A DNA stretch of 54,199 bases. Source: an uncultured Algibacter sp. (GTDB lineage: Bacteria > Bacteroidota > Bacteroidia > Flavobacteriales > Flavobacteriaceae). The notes beneath the pieces were generated by a model. It saw nothing but the letters and a program-made list of their open reading frames with translations, did no database searches and was not told the origin of the DNA. The DNA is taken from assembly GCF_905480415.1 (NCBI RefSeq), contig NZ_CAJQQI010000146.1, forward strand, positions 1 to 54,199, read 5' to 3'. This document shows, piece by piece, positions 51,742 to 54,199 of this stretch. The stretch's first letter is position 1; each line of letters begins with the position of its first letter. Both the position numbers and the translations under genes were made by a program.

Positions 51742-53102
51742 TTTGGGGATTGTAATTGTTTTGCCTTATCACTAAACGCTTTTGCCTTGGTAGTATTGTT
51801 TAATAAGGTGTGCGCTTTACTTAACTGGTTATAAAAATCAGCTTCCATTTTGGTGTCTTCAATAATATAATCTAACCCAGTTTCTAGAGATTCTAGAGCT
51901 TCCTTAGGTTTATTCATTTCATTTAAAGCCACGCCATTTATTAAGTAAAGTAATGGTTGAGAAGGATATATTTCAAGAGCATAACCACTCTTTTCTTTCG
52001 CCAAATCAAACTTTTTTAAATCAATATATAGAAGGATTATATTTCGTAGGACCTCAAAATTATTAGGTTCTAACTTCAATGCTGCTTCAAAGTTTTCTAA
52101 AGCTTTTTCCTTATCCTTTTTAGCCAAATAATAGTGTCCTAGCTCAATAACTGTTTTGCTGTTATTGGTATCACTTACCAAAGTAGTAGCTTCAATCAAA
52201 TCAGTTTCATACTCAGGGTTTTCTTTAACAAACTTTACAAAATCTGTTAGTACTTTTAGTTTCGCTTCAGGCTTTATTTGGGTGCTCTTAATCACTATTT
52301 TCATAGATTCAATAGCCTTTTCAGCTTCGTTATCATCTAAATAAAACTTATATAAAGCCAAATGCACGAGTTGCGAATTCGGATTAATCTTTAGAAGTTC
52401 TTTTGCTGTCTCAAAAGCCTTTTCTTTTTCATTGTTTTCACTATAACGGAAAATAAGCGCCAAATAATTCGATTCTTTTTCTGGGTTGTTTTCAACTCGA
52501 CTTTCTAAATTCTTTATTTGATCTTTCTTACGACCTGAAGCTTCATAAATTCGATTCCGCATGATATCTCTATTTACTGAAATTCCGAACTCAGCATCTA
52601 AGGCATCTAAAATCTCTAAAGCGGCATCATATTTTTTGATACTAACATAAAGAGATGCCAAATCTTCTTTATAATCTGGATGGAATCTAACAAGTTGCTT
52701 AACCGTTTTTATAGCTTTATCATGCTCATTTTGCGAAACATAAAACCCATAAAGTTCATCTAAAAACCATTCGTTATCGGGGTCTTTATTAACGGCTTTT
52801 TTAAAGGCATCTTCTGCGGCTCCGAAGTTTTTGAGTTTATTATAGCTTTTACCCAATTCAAAATATAAAACTGGTACAGAGTTATCTATTTCTATACATT
52901 TTTGAAATGCCTCAGCTGCTCTATCATAATTTTCTATCCCTTTTTGCTTTAAAGCCTCATAAAATAGCTCTTGGAACTTATCTTCATTATCTCCTAAATC
53001 GTCATCAGGTGTTTTATTAAAATCTACTTGAGCATAGTTTATCTGCGGAATCAGAAGCATTCCGAACAGAAAAACAAGTATGTGAAATCCTTTTTTAATC
53101 AT
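51738..53102 (-). CDS. Tetratricopeptide-repeat protein, secreted
   Basis: The 454-residue product starts at ATG 53102 (MIKKGFHILVFLFG), with a signal peptide cleaved near INYAQ. About ten TPR helices follow: AAEAFQKCIEIDNSVPVLYFELGKSY, AAEDAFKKAVNKDPDNEWF, ALENFEAALKLEPNNFEVL and others. It should be a periplasmic scaffold for protein-protein contacts. It overlaps the ABM gene by 8 bp and the DUF4292 gene by 4 bp. Confidence 0.92.
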   Translation of the reverse strand: MIKKGFHILVFLFGMLLIPQINYAQVDFNKTPDDDLGDNEDKFQELFYEALKQKGIENYDRAAEAFQKCIEIDNSVPVLYFELGKSYNKLKNFGAAEDAFKKAVNKDPDNEWFLDELYGFYVSQNEHDKAIKTVKQLVRFHPDYKEDLASLYVSIKKYDAALEILDALDAEFGISVNRDIMRNRIYEASGRKKDQIKNLESRVENNPEKESNYLALIFRYSENNEKEKAFETAKELLKINPNSQLVHLALYKFYLDDNEAEKAIESMKIVIKSTQIKPEAKLKVLTDFVKFVKENPEYETDLIEATTLVSDTNNSKTVIELGHYYLAKKDKEKALENFEAALKLEPNNFEVLRNIILLYIDLKKFDLAKEKSGYALEIYPSQPLLYLINGVALNEMNKPKEALESLETGLDYIIEDTKMEADFYNQLSKAHTLLNNTTKAKAFSDKAKQLQSPN

Positions 53103-53409
53103 ATAATTTATCAGCAAGTAAATCTTTTACAACTTCAGCTTTACTTATGACTTCTATTTCCTCACAAGACACCCTCATTAAATCCCTGTATTCATTTGCT
53201 TTTTCGGGTAGATTCTCTCCAGAACTCTCAAATTTATTTTTACTTGGCCATTGTGCATAGGCCATATACTCAAAAGGTCCTTTTTTATGTAAACGCGATC
53301 CTAAACTTCCTTCATACTGGTAAATTAAATCGGTTAGACCCTGCCAGCCTTTGATAAAATTTTTTACTTGCTTAGGTTTTACCTTAAATGAATAAAAAAC
53401 GGCGTACAT
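53095..53409 (-). CDS. Antibiotic biosynthesis monooxygenase (ABM) domain protein
   Basis: The 104-residue single-domain protein has a dimeric ferredoxin-like pattern: MYAVFYSFKVKPKQVKNFIKGWQGL as strand and helix, then a central YEGSLGSRLHKKGPFEYMAYAQWPS. Such domains work as small monooxygenases or heme-binding enzymes, or have no known function. It lies 15 bp behind the nucleotidyltransferase gene and overlaps the TPR gene. Confidence 0.85.
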   Translation of the reverse strand: MYAVFYSFKVKPKQVKNFIKGWQGLTDLIYQYEGSLGSRLHKKGPFEYMAYAQWPSKNKFESSGENLPEKANEYRDLMRVSCEEIEVISKAEVVKDLLADKLYD

Positions 53410-53424
53410 AACTCAGAAAAATTT

Positions 53425-54199
53425 TTATTCCAAAATAGAATAGTCCCCAATACTAATACTGGTGAATTCACCATTAAATTTAACGTTATTACCAATCATA
53501 GCATTGTTTAATTTGGCATTCGTGATTTCAGAATTAGTTTGAATTAAACTATTCTCAATAATTGAGTTTTCAATAACTGTGCCATTTCCAACAGAAACAA
53601 AAGGACCAATAGTTGTGTTTTTAAGCACTACGTTTTCGCCAATAAAGCAAGGTTCTATAATTTTTGAATTCTCTAATTTTGCTGAAGCAGCTACTAGCTG
53701 TTCAACGCCATCAGCTTTTAAAAACCCAAGCATACGTTGGTTCGTTTCAATAGTAATGGCTTTATTTCCGCAATCCATCCACTCATCAACAGTTCCTGTT
53801 TTGAAAATTTTGCCTTCTGACATCATACGCTTAATACCGTCGTTAATTTGGTATTCGCCACCATTCATAATATTTTCATCCAATATTTCTTGTAGCTTTC
53901 CTTTTAAAACTGCTACATCTTTAAAATAGTAAATTCCAATTACAGCCTGGTCAGAAACAAAGGTTTCTGGCTTTTCAACTAACTCTATAATCTCTTGTTT
54001 TTCATTAAGCTTTACAACACCATAAGCTTCAGGATTATCAACTTGTTTAGTCCAAATAACGCTATCTGCTGTTGGATCTAAATCAAATTCTGCCCTTATC
54101 AAAGTATCGGCATAAGCAATTACAGCTGGGCCAGATAAAGATGGTTTTGCACACATAATAGCATGACCAGTACCAAGAGGTTGATCTTGACGATAGATA
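53425..54199 (-). CDS. Sugar phosphate nucleotidyltransferase with left-handed beta-helix domain, 5' end cut by the window
   Basis: The frame stays open to the window edge. The first visible residues, before the track's ATG at 54156, read YRQDQPLGTGHAIMCAKPSL, part of the nucleotide-sugar pyrophosphorylase domain. The C-terminal part is a hexapeptide-repeat beta-helix (SKIIEPCFIGENVVLKNTTI; VSVGNGTVIENSII). The enzyme would join a sugar-1-phosphate with an NTP for cell-envelope polymers, such as dTDP-glucose or UDP-glucose type. Without the N-terminus the substrate is open. Missing: about the first 80 residues. Confidence 0.88.
   Translation of the reverse strand, partial: IYRQDQPLGTGHAIMCAKPSLSGPAVIAYADTLIRAEFDLDPTADSVIWTKQVDNPEAYGVVKLNEKQEIIELVEKPETFVSDQAVIGIYYFKDVAVLKGKLQEILDENIMNGGEYQINDGIKRMMSEGKIFKTGTVDEWMDCGNKAITIETNQRMLGFLKADGVEQLVAASAKLENSKIIEPCFIGENVVLKNTTIGPFVSVGNGTVIENSIIENSLIQTNSEITNAKLNNAMIGNNVKFNGEFTSISIGDYSILE

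Noticed and set aside
1-54199. tRNA, rRNA, CRISPR, prophage or IS elements
   Set aside because: I looked on both strands and found no cloverleaf arms, rRNA-like segments, repeat-spacer arrays, integrase or transposase genes.

Overview
The window reads as chromosomal DNA of a marine-type member of the Flavobacteriaceae (Bacteroidota). The basis is low GC, a gliding-motility gene (gldH), a bifunctional HemC-HemD, a HU-CCDC81/SPOR protein, a ricT-gldH-PBP1A block, very weak Shine-Dalgarno signals, and many copies of the Bacteroidota -7 box TAnnTTTG upstream of genes. The genus cannot be settled from the sequence alone. Most of the window is housekeeping DNA. I see no phage, IS transposase, CRISPR array, rRNA or tRNA.

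Layout. 1-12 kb: a Tex gene cut by the window edge, a small lipoprotein, ferritin with a tiny Cys/Lys-rich ORF behind it, metG carrying a palindromic repeat inside its reading frame, an LD-carboxypeptidase, a small secreted protein, a TerB-DnaJ protein, a bacilliredoxin, a lipoprotein, a PlsC acyltransferase with an acyl-ACP desaturase, a decayed pseudogene, and an HD phosphohydrolase. 12-17 kb: an AraC regulator with a small companion ORF, two transcription units with look-alike promoters and terminators, a crotonase, and an NtrY-like sensor kinase.

17-28 kb is a nearly complete heme biosynthesis locus. hemJ-hemH and a PchR-like AraC regulator lie on the minus strand, with a new 55-residue ORF behind the regulator. 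hemA-hemCD-hemE, an EI24 protein, a GNAT enzyme, a tautomerase, hemF and hemB lie on the plus strand. Together they take glutamyl-tRNA to protoheme, apart from hemL, which is not here. HemB has the metal-ligand pattern of the zinc-independent type. 28-34 kb: a CBS/DUF21 membrane protein, a DNA alkyltransferase, a DUF4442 thioesterase-like protein, a serine hydrolase, a 3'-5' exonuclease and a tandem peptide-type ABC ATPase. 34-41 kb (minus strand): ScoAB CoA transferase, PBP1A, GldH, RicT and TrhO.

41-54 kb: recA, a lipoprotein, then an ECF sigma factor followed directly by a protein with a cytoplasmic head, one inner-membrane helix, a long disordered linker and a C-terminal outer-membrane-type barrel. 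After these come PlsC, trpS, dprA, a HU-CCDC81/SPOR protein and a hotdog thioesterase. The last block is a minus-strand envelope operon: nucleotidyltransferase, ABM domain protein, TPR protein, DUF4292 lipoprotein, EnvC.

The least ordinary signals are these: (i) two families of dispersed palindromic repeats, one copy of which is translated inside MetG; (ii) the putative envelope-spanning sigma-regulator protein; (iii) several genes whose start codon lies where transcription should begin (leaderless mRNAs); (iv) a duplicated promoter module upstream of two small units; (v) unannotated small ORFs next to ferritin and in the heme cluster.
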